Of a DNA stretch of 64,000 nucleotides, positions 44,086 through 57,024 are shown in pieces. The stretch's first letter is position 1. Every line of letters begins with the position of its first letter. The notes under the pieces are model-generated. The model was given only the letters and a program-made list of their open reading frames with translations. It searched no databases and was not told the origin of the DNA. The stretch spans positions 48,566,501 through 48,630,500 of the forward strand of contig CP142452.1 in assembly GCA_038049695.1 (NCBI GenBank). Reading direction: 5' to 3'. This DNA is from Cinnamomum chago (Eukaryota; Streptophyta; Magnoliopsida; Laurales; Lauraceae). Made by a program: the position numbers and the translations under genes.

Positions 44086-46314
44086 ACACGTATACTGCGA
44101 CATCGCCAGATGTTGCATAAACCCCTAGTAAAAAAAATAATAATAACCCAGTTGTTTTCCCCAGCTTCCTTTTCCAGATGTCACAATTCGTTTTCCACCT
44201 GTTTTCCCCAGCTTTCTCCTCAGTGGGGTCCAAATCCTCATTTCTATTTATTTATCGTTTATTTATTTTCTTCTCCTTGCTTTGGCCTAATAGCACTCCA
44301 TCTTTATCTACTTTGTAGTTATATTTTTGCACTTTCTTTCGGATGGTTGTAAATGTTTATTGAATGGGAATGGAATGTTGTGAATGGAGATGAATGAAGA
44401 TGGAATGTTGTGAATAGAGATGATTTGAAATTCTGAGTGCAGGTGGTGTAATATGATATCGCTGGATGTGGGAAAGGTTTTACATTTTGTTTTGCACTAA
44501 GCGTGGGATAAATAAACAGAATAGAAACAAACGATTTAACTAACTCCATGAGTAGAACTCTTGGAAACAGTTAATAAGATCTACATGTGTCGTATCATCT
44601 CATGAATCCCGCCATGCTAAAGACCACGAAAGGAGTAAGATACAACAAAAGCACAAATCTACAACAAAAGCACAAATCAGTGGGGATTTTATTATTATAT
44701 CATTTTAAGAACCGTAGAACAAATAGTACAGAGAAAAGGGATGGTGTTGAATGAAAGATTAGAAGACAAACGAAAGATAAAATAGAGAGAATCTAAGAAT
44801 TGGGACCATAGTTTAAAAAAAAAAAAAAATAACGGCCGTTACCGTGTTGTAATGGTCATTATGAAATGGTAACAACTTATATTTTGTTATGTTTCATTAT
44901 GAAATGGTAACAACTTATATTTTGTTATGTTATTTTCAATATAACAATAATAAGGATTACTGTATAAAAAAAAAGCGAAAAAATGGGTTCATAATGGTCA
45001 CACCGATCGTTATTTTAAAAATAACGGTCATAACAACCGATGTTTTGAAAATAGCAATCAAAATATCAGCCAATGATAGGTGTTTTTTTTTTCTTTTTCT
45101 TTTTTTTTTGTTTTTCTTTTTTTGAACTTTCTTTTGCCTTCTTTCTTTTACTTCTTTCTTTCCTAAACCTCAAACCATGTGTGAAGCTTTCTAAGATTGT
45201 ATTAGAACTTTCCAATCCTCTATTTTCACCAAGATTCAAGTGATTTGCAAGATTATGGTGAATTCTCACATGAACACTTCTTTCCTTCTCAACCACAATA
45301 CCCCCGATGTCCACACTCCACTGCTTTCATTAATTAATTCATCTTGATATAGCAATAAATATTACTTGAAAGTAGAAATTCACTTGAACTCACTTAGTAA
45401 TTAAGTAATTGAGTATTGGACTCATAAAATTAATCTCTTGACTGTAAGTATTTAAGATTATGATTGCAATACATATTGTAGATTTTGTGATATTTCATCT
45501 TATTTTAATATATACATGCAAACCTATTTAATTTAAATAAGATTTTACAAGTTTCAAATTAAAAAGCGATACAAGCTGTTATAACTTAGGTGGACCAATA
45601 TTTTACTTTGAAGTGTTAACTCATAGAAAAAAAAATGTTATTTTCATGCATTTTATAATGTTCTATTTTTTTCATATTTTTTTAAGAAAAAATTAATATT
45701 TGCACCAATAAAAAAGGCTAGCCGTGACGCAATATCTCACCATAACAATTTTCAACGTCGGCCGCAATGGCAACCACAATCGTGGTTTTAAACCATGGCT
45801 ATGGTTGGGACCACTGAAGATAAACAATGAAACATGTGGAAAAGATAAAGATAAGAGGGGTTTACCGTTGGAATTCTGTTTGATATCTGGCGATATCGCC
45901 CGATAAGGCAAACATCTCCTGCAATATTACCACGTAAGTGCAAAAAAGTTCAAAAAATAAAAGGAAAAGATGGAAGAGGACCCCACACATTAATATGAGA
46001 TGTTTGGTTCCAGGTATCATGGGCTTTTTACTTAAAAACCTAAATTATAAATTAGCATTTTAAAAATAAGTTATTTCTTTTTATTTTTAATTATTTTATT
46101 TGTAGTGATATTACTCTCTATATTACACTGAGGACAAGAGATTTTGATCATAAGCATTTTCATATGGTTAGGTCATGCAGTAGAGGATCCTTCGAGGGAA
46201 AAACAGGAGTTGGCAGGGTCAATATCTTCAAGGGTCCTTAGCTATAATCGGTTATGCAAAATCTCCTTTTTGTGCTCTTTGTTTTATTGCAATGTAATTT
46301 ACTTTCTACGTTGG
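44086..46314. other. A/T-rich DNA between two head-to-head Tat elements, no gene
   Basis: No convincing gene. There is a perfect 38-bp direct duplication (44857-44894, 44895-44932), scattered AACGGCCGTTACCG and ATAACGGTCATAAC words that hint at an old MITE, and poly-T stretches near 45080-45125. The region may be older host intergenic DNA. Confidence 0.5.
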
Positions 46315-46415
46315 TGTGTGGGACGTTTCCCTAATACCAAGATTATGCTAGGTTTGGTAACAGTACCGGCTTGGCTTATTTCGATCTCGGTTTGCAACTC
46401 GGTAATAGTACCAAG

Positions 46416-48095
46416 TGTTAGATTGTATGGTCTCAATCCATCAATTGATGTAATAAATTGATTAATTTCGTTATTCATCAATAAAATCATGCTTTCCTTT
46501 CATGAGATGAATGATGTTTTATTACTTAATGCACATGACCAATACATATGACATACTGGTTCATGAGATGAACCGGGTCCCATTAGATGTGATATATGTA
46601 TATGGACGACATCCACACACGGGAGACCTGTGTCACAAATCTTATACTTAAAATATCTTCACAACCAGCGATGAGACTAGACATCTCATCTGATAAGGTT
46701 GCAACACTTTGATCACTATGAGATAGTGTGATTTGTCTCGATCATCAGAATGAAAGATTCTGGATCACGGTGCTAGTACATTGGATGTATTGAAGGACCA
46801 TGAGAAGCACCTTATAAAAGACTGTCTCGATTGTAAGGTCTGCTCTCATAATTCCCTAGCAATAGGCTCTCAATCCTGAGACATTGATGAACTCAAGTTT
46901 CTGTCTATTCATTTGCTTTGAGTCACCAATGAGTGAGGCAACTGTAGGTCAACACCTCGGTGTCTTGGGTACATGGTAGTTGGACTGTGGGAACATCCAA
47001 TAGTCAAGATGGAATCTATCTATATTATCCCCTTGTGCCAATTAATGGATTTATCATTAGTAAGTGCGCACCCATATCAATTAAGAGTTAATTGGATGGT
47101 ACTAATGATCACTGTGATTAATTGGGGCTCAAGGATAATAAGATGTGGATCTAAGATTGGATGAGACAGATTTATTCAAATTGATCAATGGATAATGATG
47201 GAGGGGCCTACTTGTGGTAATTGGGAAGTTTAGGGTCTTCATTGTAATTTATTCCTAAGACTGGAGTGCAATTGCATTTATATAGTGGTATTATTTGTAA
47301 TTAACTGTGGGCCCGGACTGCACATGAGATGTGGGGTCACGGTGTCCCAGTTGGAACCAGCTTTCTAAGGAATCCCTAGTGATCCCCACACTAGCCCAAG
47401 TTATTAGAAAGATTCTATTCTTACTTAAACTCTAAAAGGAAGGAATTAGAAAGTTACTATTTCTATTTGAAGTGCGGCTTCTAATAGTGGTAATAGTAAG
47501 CTACTAATTTGTGTGGAAGTGTGACTTCTAATGCAATTAGTAAGAGAATCTTAAAAGGAGACCTAAAAGCTATAAATAGAGGAGTCTATAAGGCTGGACG
47601 TCCCACGCATATCAGTACCTAGGGATTCACGCCCAAAACCTCTTTGTGTAAGTTGTTGCACAATTCTTCTTCTCCTCTTTCTCTTCTAGTTCCCTTCTAG
47701 TTCCTTGGAGTTTCTAGTAGGGTTTTCTCTTGGAGACCCCACACATCTTCTTGAGAAAGGAGATCTGATAGAGGGTCATAGCGTGGAAGACAACAAGGTC
47801 TTGGAGATCTCTAATTGCTTCAAGAAGAGTTCTTGATCAAGTTAATTGTCTTCTCCTCCATTAGAGCACTACCGGGCTCCAAAGGTATAATCTACTTGTC
47901 TACTTGTTGTAGATTATTTTGTTGCAAGTAGTTGCTGATTTCTATCTTCAAGATAGGTTATATTGTTGTACATGATTGATGAGAAGGAGGGATTGCATCC
48001 TGAATTAGGTTATAACCTTCTGGATAGTTGATCCCTGAGTCAAGTGGGTCAAAAAGTTTTGAAAACCTATCCACGAGGGCCACCTATTTCCAACA
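46416..48095 (+). mobile_element. Solo LTR, TGTTAGATT family, 1680 bp
   Basis: Ends TGTTAGATTG and TTTCCAACA, with perfect 5-bp duplications CCAAG at 46411-46415 and 48096-48100. A TATA box TATAAATAG is at 47571-47579. No coding DNA is present to place the family in Ty1 or Ty3. The partial copy at 28425-29255 is its only relative here. Confidence 0.93.
47571..47579 (+). promoter_or_regulatory. TATA box of the TGTTAGATT-family solo LTR
   Basis: GCTATAAATAGAGG is a textbook plant TATA box about 525 bp before the LTR end. Confidence 0.6.
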
Positions 48096-48815
48096 CCAAG
48101 ATACATCCAGCTCAACAACAGTGTCAGCTAGCACCAAGCTTAAGCTAGCTTTGGTAAAAGTACCAGCTAGGCTCACCTTGGTCTCGGTATAAGGCACCTC
48201 GGCAGCAGTGCCAGGATGCGTCCATACCTGGTCTCGGTATCATCTTCAGCTCGGCTCGATCAACTGAGATGAATACTAAACCATAATTGTACTCCCATAA
48301 AACTACGGCTACGTTATAGAATGTACTGACAGATAAGATGGGCGCCGGATATTGATAAGGGGTTGTCCTTATCTAACAATCACATCCACAATAATACAAG
48401 AAGTCAAGCCATGATCCGATGGAACAATGCCTCCACCTACCTCCAAAGGATACATGGTGTGGGCTAATGGGATAGTACCTTCACCTACCCCTACTGAGGG
48501 AGCGCTAGATGAAACTTCCGCATATATATATATATATAAATACAAGGGTAAGATCCCAAAGAGGTATACAATGCAATGTGACTCAACATAAACATACACA
48601 TAATCCAGACCTTATCTTTCTTTTCCACTCACTCACCCTTTGTTCAATAACTATACTAACTTAGACATCAGAGTGCCTTCGGCTGACTGCAGCCAGGGCC
48701 TCTAACCTCTGTCTCCTTCCCTTTCAGGTCTTAGGCATTCGATCTCTCCCCAAAAGAAGTTTATTTACGAGTTTCATACTCGCTTAATCAAGTCCGTAAT
48801 ATTTAGGCACTTACA

Positions 48816-48833
48816 ATTGGCGCCATCTATGTG
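48816..48833 (+). other. Primer binding site of Tat-C
   Basis: ATTGGCGCCATCTATGTG follows the LTR directly and differs from the Tat-B site at two or three positions. Confidence 0.8.
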
Positions 48834-48861
48834 AATAGATCAAACCAGATTTACAAACATT

Positions 48862-50763
48862 ATGCCTCCGAAAACCAGAAACAACGAAGGATCGTCAAAG
48901 GCTCAGACGCTACCTCTAACGCCAGTGTTACCACTAATGTTGCCAAAGCAGTTGCCACCGGCCCCTTGCCAAAGGAGGTCTGGGGGAAGATCTGATGCAA
49001 CAAGCGTGGAAGGGCCTGTGACCCAGTCAGGCTTATCGTCAAAGGGGGGTGACAGCACCTCCCCGGCGAGATAACCTTTCGACAGGTCCTCCCCAGCAAA
49101 ATGCTCCTCTATTGGAGCGCCCCCAGCAGAATGTTCCTTGTTGGAGCCTCTTCCAATAGACAAGGCTCCAGCAGCAGCCAGATCTCATCAATCCCCCCAC
49201 CAGGTGGATAGCGATGATGATGATGACCCGTTCGTTGCGGATATCAGGGCTCAAAACCTTGTTATCCAGGAACAAAATGAGTTGATCCATCAACTCAAGC
49301 TGCAACTCAAGGAGAAGGCGAAAGCCCCGGTTCCACCCCTCAGACGTGACTGGGCTCCTTCGGTCGAACGGGACTTGAGGCAAGTCCTGAGTAACAAAAG
49401 GCGCAACCGTGCTTATGATGAAGGCTTGAGCAGCAATCACTTGCATGACGACTCAAAGAGGTCACGCTAGAGACCGGAGGACAACGACGACCCAAGAGAA
49501 TGGCTTGCCCGTCAAGTTAGGCAAACGGTGCAGCACAATATGGAGATAGTCGGTTTCACCCGAGACTGGCTGAATGTCTACAACACCGAAGACCTCAGCA
49601 CGTCTCCTTTCTCTCAGAAGATAAGAGATTTTTTCCTCCTCGAGAAGTTCAACGTCCCCAGGTTAGTTCTTTACGACGGAACCTCGGACCCTGCTGCACA
49701 TCTTCGACATTTTACTCAGCGAATGTCGGTATGGGGCGATATTGGTCACCTGAACTGCAGAGTTTTTTCTTCCAGTTTAGGTGACCTCCCCCTAAGGTAG
49801 TTTTGCGTGCTTCCAGAGGAGTCAATCACGAGCTGGCGGTAGCTCCGAAACTCATTTGTGGAAAAGTTTCAAGCGCACAGGGTCATCCCCAAAACTGACG
49901 GCGACCTAATGGCTATCAAAATGAGGCGGACTGAAAATGTTACTCAGTTCGTCAAGAGATTCTGGACTATCTATAGCTAGGTGGAAGACACCACTGACAA
50001 GGTGGCCCTCAAGTCTTTCAAACAAGCTCTGCTACCAGGCAACGAGCTCCGAATAGACTTGGTTCGGTTCCCCGTGATCACAGTGAAAGCAATGATGGCC
50101 ATGGTGAATCAGTTTGTTGAGCAAGAAGAAGACGAGACCTGAGCTCATGAGAGCTTCAGCCTCTGGCAAGAAGAAAGACCCTCAAAGAGGGACAAAAAAT
50201 TATCTCGGAAGGTGGAGGCAGACCGGAGCAAGGCTTCTACGAGTTCGGAAGCGATCTCGGCTCCTACCTCTGGGGGCGGCAAGAAGTCTAAGCCAGCCGT
50301 CTCCTCCTACAAGGCTGTGAACACGATCTTCAAGGAGTCAATCTATAAGCTCCTCGGTAGGATCAAGTCACAGTCGTTCTTCAAATAGCCGCAGCCAATG
50401 AAGGTCGACCCGTCCACCAGAGACCAGAGCAAGTTTTGTACCTATAACAAGCAAAACAGGCATAGAACCGAGGACTGCATGGCCCTCATATCCCACCTCA
50501 AGAAGCTCGTCAAGGACGGGCACTTAAAAGACTACATCAAGGAGGAGGGCAAAGTCAACCGAGCTCATCAACGCCGCCTTGATGATGATCAGGACAGCGA
50601 TGAGCCAAAAGGCATCATCAACGTCATCCACCTAGCTCCAGCCCCAAAGGGGAGCAACCAAGCTCGTGCCGAAGCCAGGAGGGCCTCACACAGCAAGCAA
50701 GTGATGACGGTCGACCTGGGACCTGTTGCCAAGAAAGCTCGGAAGGAGAGGCCCAAGATCTAG
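48862..50763 (+). pseudogene. gag of Tat-C, several in-frame stops
   Basis: One frame runs through the whole gene, interrupted by stops at about 49072, 49468, 49798, 49840 and 49978, and by a local frame change around 50100-50390. Domains: N-terminal low-complexity region starting MPPKTRNN; acidic DDDDD patch; a capsid domain (WLNVYNTEDLSTSPFSQKI, FNVPRLVLYDGTSDPAAHL, ENVTQFVKRFWTIYS); a C-terminal stretch CTYNKQNRHRTEDCMAL in place of a zinc knuckle, as in other Tat gags. Most stops look like CAG or TGG turned into TAG by C-to-T change. The gag would form the virus-like particle of the element; it is not functional here. The start was chosen because it is the first ATG after the primer site. 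Confidence 0.85.
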
Positions 50764-51290
50764 TTCTCAGATAAGGATCTGGACGGGGTCCTACTCCCCT
50801 ACAATGATCCCCTGATTCTGACCCTGAGGCTGAAGAACTTCAAGGTACGGAGAATTCTTGTTGATCTTGGGAGTTCATCAGAGATCCTATACTTCAATTG
50901 CTTCAAGAAGTTGGGTCTCAGAGAAGAGGACTTACAAAAAGCTCGCACTCTCCTGGTGGGCTTCAGCTCAAAGCCAGTATACCCTAAGGGGAAAGTCTCC
51001 CTTAAAGTTCAAATTGGAGGCGCCTCTATGACAACCGACTTCCTTGTGGTGGATGCACCATCCCCATACAACACAATTATGGGACGAACTTGGCTACAAA
51101 ACATGGAAGCAGTGCCCTCCACCCTTCACCAAAAACTCAAGTTTCCGTTAGAGAACGGGGACGACCGAGTTGAGGTGATTATGGTCAGAGGTGACAAACA
51201 GATGGCCAAGCAGTACCTGATAGCTGTGGTGCCTGGAGAAGCAGAACCGCACCATGTGCACATGGCCGAACTGGAAGCAGAGCTCGAGGA
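50764..51290 (+). pseudogene. Protease region of Tat-C pol
   Basis: The frame continues from gag after a TAG at 50761. It encodes DPLILTLRLKNFKVRRILV followed by DLGSSSEILYF, the aspartic protease active-site block (usually DxGSS), then SYNTI-like SPYNTIMGRTWLQ, a standard Tat protease C-terminal motif. No break is seen inside this domain, but it depends on a broken gag frame. The protease would cut the polyprotein. Confidence 0.82.
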
Positions 51291-52721
51291 CGTTGGCCGA
51301 TCCCCAGAGCAGAAGAGCATCAAAGATCTGACCGAGGTCAGGATCGATCCTAACGACCCCGAAAGATACTTCCTGCTCGGGAGCCAACTCCCTAAAACCG
51401 AGAAGTCTGAACTACTAAACTTTTTGTTACAGAACAAGGAAGTTTTCGCTTGTACACCCTATGAGATGCCCGGCATTGATCCCGAGATCATGTGTCATAA
51501 GCTGAATGTGGATCGCAAACACAAACCCGTGGTTCAGAAACCTGCAGAATAGGGATCCCACAAATTGAAGTCGTGTTCGAGGAGGTCGAGAAGCTGCTGG
51601 AGGCAGAGGCGATCAGGGAAGTCCACTACCCTGACGGGCTAGCCAACACGGTGGTGGTAAAAAAAAGAATGGGAAGTGGAGGGTCTGCGTCGACTTCACC
51701 GACCTCAATAAGGCATGCCCGAAGGACAGCTTTCCACTCCCAAAGATCGACCAAATGATTGATGCCACTGCAGGGCATGACAGGGTGAGTTTCCTCGATG
51801 CCTCTTGAGGTTACCATCAGATTCGATGCATGGGCCTGACGAAGAAAAGACCGTGTTCATAACGCCTAGAGCATCTACCACTACAAAGTGACACCCTTCG
51901 GGTTAAAAAATGCGGGGGCAACTTATCAAAGACTGGTGACCAAAATGTTTCAGGCTCAGCTCAGCAAAACGATGGAGGTGTACATTGACGATATGGTTGT
52001 CAAGTCTAAAAGGTCACAGGACCACTTGGCAGACCTTAGTCAGACGCTTGACACCCTCAAGAAGTTCCAGCTCAAATTGAATGCATCCAAGTGTGTGTTT
52101 GGTGTCGGCTCCGATAAATTCCTAGGAAACCTGGTCACAAGAAGGGAAATTGAAGCCAATCCAGACCAGATCTCGGCTATCCAAACGATTCAAAGTCCAA
52201 CAAGGACGAAGCAAGTCCAGAAGCTTACTGGAATGGCCACTGCACTCAATTGCTTCATCAGCCGAGCTTCTGATAAGTGTCGACCCTTTTTTCAACTTTT
52301 GAATAAGAGTTCGAAATTCCAATGGACTTCGGAGTGTGATTGAGCTCTACAGGAACTCAAGACTTATCTAACTTCACAACCCTTGCTTTCCATGCCAAAA
52401 AACAGGGGGAGGTGCTCTATCTGTACTTGGCCATCTCGGATCATGCAGTGAGCTCGGTGCTCCTCAGAGAAGAGGACAGGCAACAAAAGCCCATATATTA
52501 CACGAGCAAGATCCTCCTTGACGCCGAGACCGGGTACTTGCCTCTAGAGAAACTTACATTAGCACTCGTTAGTTCTTCTTGCAAACTCTCCCACTACTTC
52601 CAGATGTACACCATAGTGGTTGTTACAGAACATCTACTTAAGTTCCTTTACAGAAAGACAGACTTCTCTGGGAGAATCTCAAAATGGGCCGTCGAGTTGG
52701 GGCAATATGATATCCAGTATC
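51291..52721 (+). pseudogene. RT and RNase H of Tat-C pol, frameshifted and split
   Basis: RT begins after PEQKSIKDLTEVRIDP; blocks seen are EVFACTPYEMPGIDP, VFEEVEKLLEAEAIREV, VCVDFTDLNKACPKDSFPLP (frame changes at about 51552 and 51665), then TPFGLKNAGATYQRLV and the active site YIDDMVVKS. A further frame change near 52340 leads into RNase H (AISDHAVSSVLL, KPIYYTSK, ISKWAVELGQYDIQY). A TAG in the middle of RT (about 51807) and others break it. The last codons are cut by a solo LTR at 52722. It is clearly Tat type by its DLNKACPKDSFPLP and YIDDMVVKS motifs. Confidence 0.87.
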
Positions 52722-53286
52722 TGAAAGTTCATGCATTATAGATCTGAACTTGGACTTCCATGGCTGATTTGGTTTTTCAAGTTTTTAAAACAAGAACACA
52801 GATCTGATTTCCAGCCATGAAACATGCATAAAAACTCCATGAAATCATGATCAACATGTGTAGAATGAAAGGAGATGATAGAGGACTAATACCTTGCTGA
52901 TATGAAACCTTCAAATCTCTGAAACTGAACTTGCAAACTGCTGATCACAAGCCTGCAATCAGCTATACAGGTTGCAGGAATTTACTGCAGCAACTTTCCT
53001 TTTGATCTTCTCTTCTATTCCACAACCCAATCTGATTGGTGTTGATTGTGGGATCAGAATAGGGTTTCCTAGATGGGTTTTCTGAACTACTCTTTGTGGA
53101 AACAACCCAGGACCTGATCTACTCTCTCCAATGAAGAAGAAGAAGGCAGCAAGGGCTGGGCGTGAGTGTGATGCCTCTTTGTCTTGGGCGGCCAATAGGT
53201 ATATGATGTGTTTCACGCCCTAGGGTTTTATTCCAGCCTTGTTTCTTCCTTGTTTTCTATATTGCACGCCCAAGGGTAGTTTCTCT

Positions 53287-53295
53287 CTATTTATA
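53287..53295 (-). promoter_or_regulatory. TATA box of the copia-like solo LTR
   Basis: The minus strand reads TATAAATAG followed by AGAG, about 575 bp before the LTR end. Confidence 0.55.
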
Positions 53296-54153
53296 AAGAT
53301 CACATTTCTTTTAAGATAGCTCTCTTTCTAATAGGAATGACAATCCCATAAAATAAGCAACTAGCCCCCTTAGTTGTGCAACACTTTCTAATTAAAGATA
53401 CTAAAAATTAGTAAGCTTTAATTATAGGAATTCTTACCCAAAGAGGAGTTGTTCCTTCCAAGTAAAGATACCTAGTCAAACTTGGAAACCTCACAAAAGG
53501 GGCTCCACTTATGGCTGGCCCACAAGATAGATAAACACACCATGGCCCACAAGTTAATAATTTAGCTAGAGTTAAATTCATGTATGCCATCAAAAGCCTA
53601 TTTGAATTTAAACTCAAAATTATTCTTCCACAAAATTAATTCAACCACATATCATATAATAAAATTAGGAAAGCATGCCAATATAGGAAAGTGGCTAGAA
53701 GAGGGACCAAAAGACATATTTGCCCTTGGCTCCTAAAATGACCAAAATGTCCATGCTAACCCCATAGCAACATTAAGATCATTTTAACCTTAACTCATTC
53801 CACTAGAGAGTTATGGTTGCACTCCAGGGACAAATATTAAATTGCAAATTAAGCTCATCATAAACTGACGATTGTCTTTGACCTACCAAGTACAATGATC
53901 ACAATGCCCCTCTATGTAACATCCATAATCAAGTAGGTTAACCGATGTACTATCTACCTTCTTGATTACATCTGATCCTTAGAACTTCATACCCTTGACT
54001 TAATCATCATCCGGATATCATTCTCTTGATCCAGGGAGCGACCCACAAGTTCAATATCCATATCGAACATCCATATACTAAGATCTTAGATTCTGATGAT
54101 TAATCGGATAATTCTAAGGGGACGATCATTCCATCACACGATGGCATAGATTC

Positions 54154-57024
54154 TGTTAGACCCCGACCCAGACCAATTCGATTAGTGTGCGGTTAGTATG
54201 TGTTTAGTACTAAGTGGGTGTAGTGTTGGTGAGTTAGAAATGATTAGTTAGTCTTGGTCATAGCTTGGGAATTTTGAGAACGTTTAGTATTAGTCAGACA
54301 CACTCAGGAAGGCCTGAGTGCACGTGTAAGCTTGGAAAGTCGTGTCGTGTTCCGTGTGAGTGTGGTTTTGATTTCATTTGAATGATCTTTTTATGTGTTA
54401 CAACTTTCGTTTTAAGCCCATTCATGTTTGAAGCCCAAAAACCCATGTTTTGGCCCAAAGAGGGTAAAATTGTCTTTCTTGCATAAATCTGGACACAATT
54501 TTCGAGATCTCAAAACCATGGCAAAAATATACTTTTTGGAAAGTAGATATTTCGACGATCGTTTTATCCTTCTTCGTCGAAGTCATCCGAGGCCCACAAG
54601 ATCATGTTCTGGCCATTTTAAAGTCAAGTCAGTTGGGCCCCACTTGCTAATGCCTTAAGTAACTCATCTCTTTCCCCTCTTTTTCTCTTTTCATTCTAAA
54701 ACCCAAATCTCTGCAATTTCTTGACCTAGGGCAAGGAAGAGCTTCTTTTCTCTCCATCTTCCCCATCTTGTTTGATCTAGCTAGAGAGCTCCAAAGAAGA
54801 TTCTAAGACTACCATTTTCTTCATCTCCTTGCAAGCTTCCTATTGATACAAGTTTCTTGAGTTTTCAAGTTGGTCAAGAGCTCCATTTCTTTCCCTCCCT
54901 CTTGCTTGGCCATTTCTAGGTAAGGGTTTCCACTCCTACTCTCCATTGAGTCATTTTGGTTCCTTGAGAGTATGTTTTTCATGTTTTCAAACCCTATTTG
55001 GAAAATGGGTTCCTTGTTTCCATTTTGAGTGAGTTTTGTGTGTTTTCTTGGTTTTTCTTATAGTGTGGGATTAGCTTGAGGAAGTGCTTGAAGAAGAGTA
55101 TTGTTAGCTTTGGTCAAGGCAAGTAATCTCTATAGGACCATCGTGCATGTGTATTTTAAGCTACATTGTTGTTTTTGGAAATTTTGCATATGAAAATGTT
55201 TATAAGCTTCATGATCATGTTTTCCTTGGATTGGATGTTTGGGATTGTGAGAAATGTGTATTTTATCCCTTGGAGAGCATGGAGGCTCAGGGAGTGCAGG
55301 TGGAATGAAAAACAAGAAGAAGAGAAGAAGGAAATATGGAAAATATGCACTGAACTGTACTTCCCGTGCAGTTTCGGTCAGCTGGCGGCTAGCCGTAATT
55401 CCCATTTCGGCTAACCGCGAGCCAACCGAAATCAGCGGTTCCTTTTCCAGTAGCTGATTTTTGCTTCAGGGTCCTGCGGTCAGCCCTGCGGTTAGCTCAC
55501 AGCTAGCCGCCAGTTCCCTTGCGGCTAACCGTAAGCCAACCGAAATTATTACGGTTCCTTTTCCAGAGAGCAACATCAGACCTGGGTTTTCAGCGGTCAG
55601 CCCTACGGTCAGCTTACGGCTAGCCGCCAGTTCTATTTCGGCTAGCCGCCAGCTGACCGCAAGCTGACCGAAATTGACCAATTCCTAGTTTTGAAGAAGT
55701 TTTGCAAGAGTGAAAACTAGAACATGTTAAGTGACCTTTAGCTTGATATTGTGTACTCGAAACTCGAGATGTCTTGAACTTCCGGGACACTAACTCTATT
55801 CCAAATTCCAACATTTGGGCTTCGAATACACAAAGATCAATCAAGGGTCCTCACATGTGCTTGATAGGCTTTGTGTTCGTACCTTAGTTTGATATAATGA
55901 ATATCATCGTGTACTCATTTTGAAGTTTAGTACAAGCTAGTTTTGAAAATGTGTTCCAAGAAAAAGGGGATCACTTCCTAAGCGTGTTATGCATATTAAT
56001 TATGCCCGTGCTAGTCGTGTTCATCGTGTTTCTATAAGTGATTTCCCCCTTTTTCTTATCTCGACGTGTTTAGACCGTGTTTCGCGTGTTTTGTGCATTC
56101 ATGAATTAAGTAAACACCACTGAGCTTAGACTGCCCTTTCAGTCTGATCCACTGCCTGGGGGTCTTTAAACATGTGGACTGTCTGCAGACTGGTCGTGTA
56201 TTTATTACACATCGTGCGTGTCCGGTTCCGCGGCCGGAATTCCCGTCTTTGTGGGAAATCGTGTCGTGTTTATATTATGTATATCGTGCTTGTCGTGCGT
56301 GCTTGCTCTTTTCATTATATAAATGATAGAGAAAGGATGGGCTCTTTGTGGATTGTAACTATTCATGATATATTTAGTACTCATGCTAGTTTGTTTTGAT
56401 ACTTCAGCTATTGTGACAGTTCAAATCAAGTATTTGATTTCAAGTGTTTTTCCAAAGTATTATTGTCATGTTCATGCCTATATTGATTACCTGCCAAACC
56501 GTCGTGTTTGACCCTTGCTTGTTGGTGCCCAGGTGCAGGAGACGTTGCCTTTGAGGAGGAGCGTCAGGAGGAGGCTTGTGAGCCAACTCTCGTGAGAGAG
56601 TGGCAGCCCGACGATGTCATCTAGATGTCGGTCTGGTTCTTGAGTTTCGTCACATTTTGTCTTAGGGTCCTTTTGTTTATGTTGGAGTTGTGTATTGGCC
56701 TCTGTTGGCCTCTCTTGGGAATTGTAACAAAACTTAATTTACTTTCTTGTTAGACTTGTAACTTGAACAATGTTGGGAATGCCTTGTTAACTTATTCTTT
56801 TGATACTTTGTCTTGTATATTATTGTGATAGCACCTAAATATTTTACTGGTGCTTATCAAGTTGTGTTTTGCTACACGCTTCCGCAAATCGTGTACGTGT
56901 GAGCCAGATTCCGCGTGTCTTTGGGAATCCTCACCGCGGGAACCTGTGGGAAAATAATGATCAAATAAGAATAATCACAATCAACACCGTCGCGGGGCCT
57001 GGGATCCGTTCCGGGGTCGCGACA
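54154..57024 (+). mobile_element. Tekay-1C: solo LTR of the Tekay-1 family
   Basis: TGTTAGACC to GGTCGCGACA, 2871 bp, with perfect duplications GATTC at 54149-54153 and 57025-57029. It aligns along its length with 12740-15492, but has extra sequence near 54290-54340 and before its end. Confidence 0.95.
55375..55675. repeat. CpG palindrome cluster in Tekay-1C LTR
   Basis: CGGCTAGCCG (55617-55626 and near 55639) plus one-armed variants such as GCGGCTAGCCGT and GCGGTCAGCC recur over 300 bp, the same type as in Tekay-1A. Confidence 0.8.

Larger units (their letters stand above)
46315..48815 (+). repeat. 5' LTR of Tat-C, split by a solo LTR
   Basis: Parts 46315-46415 and 48101-48815 add up to about 816 bp, close to the 819 bp of the Tat-B LTRs. 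Words like CTCGGTATAAGGCACCTCGG correspond to the Tat-B LTR on the other strand. Confidence 0.85.

Noticed and set aside
33414-44090. Target duplication for Tat-B
   Set aside because: GCACT and ACACG do not match under any TG...CA boundary tried.
45066-45314. Lysine-rich minus-strand frame
   Set aside because: Produced by a poly-T/C stretch.
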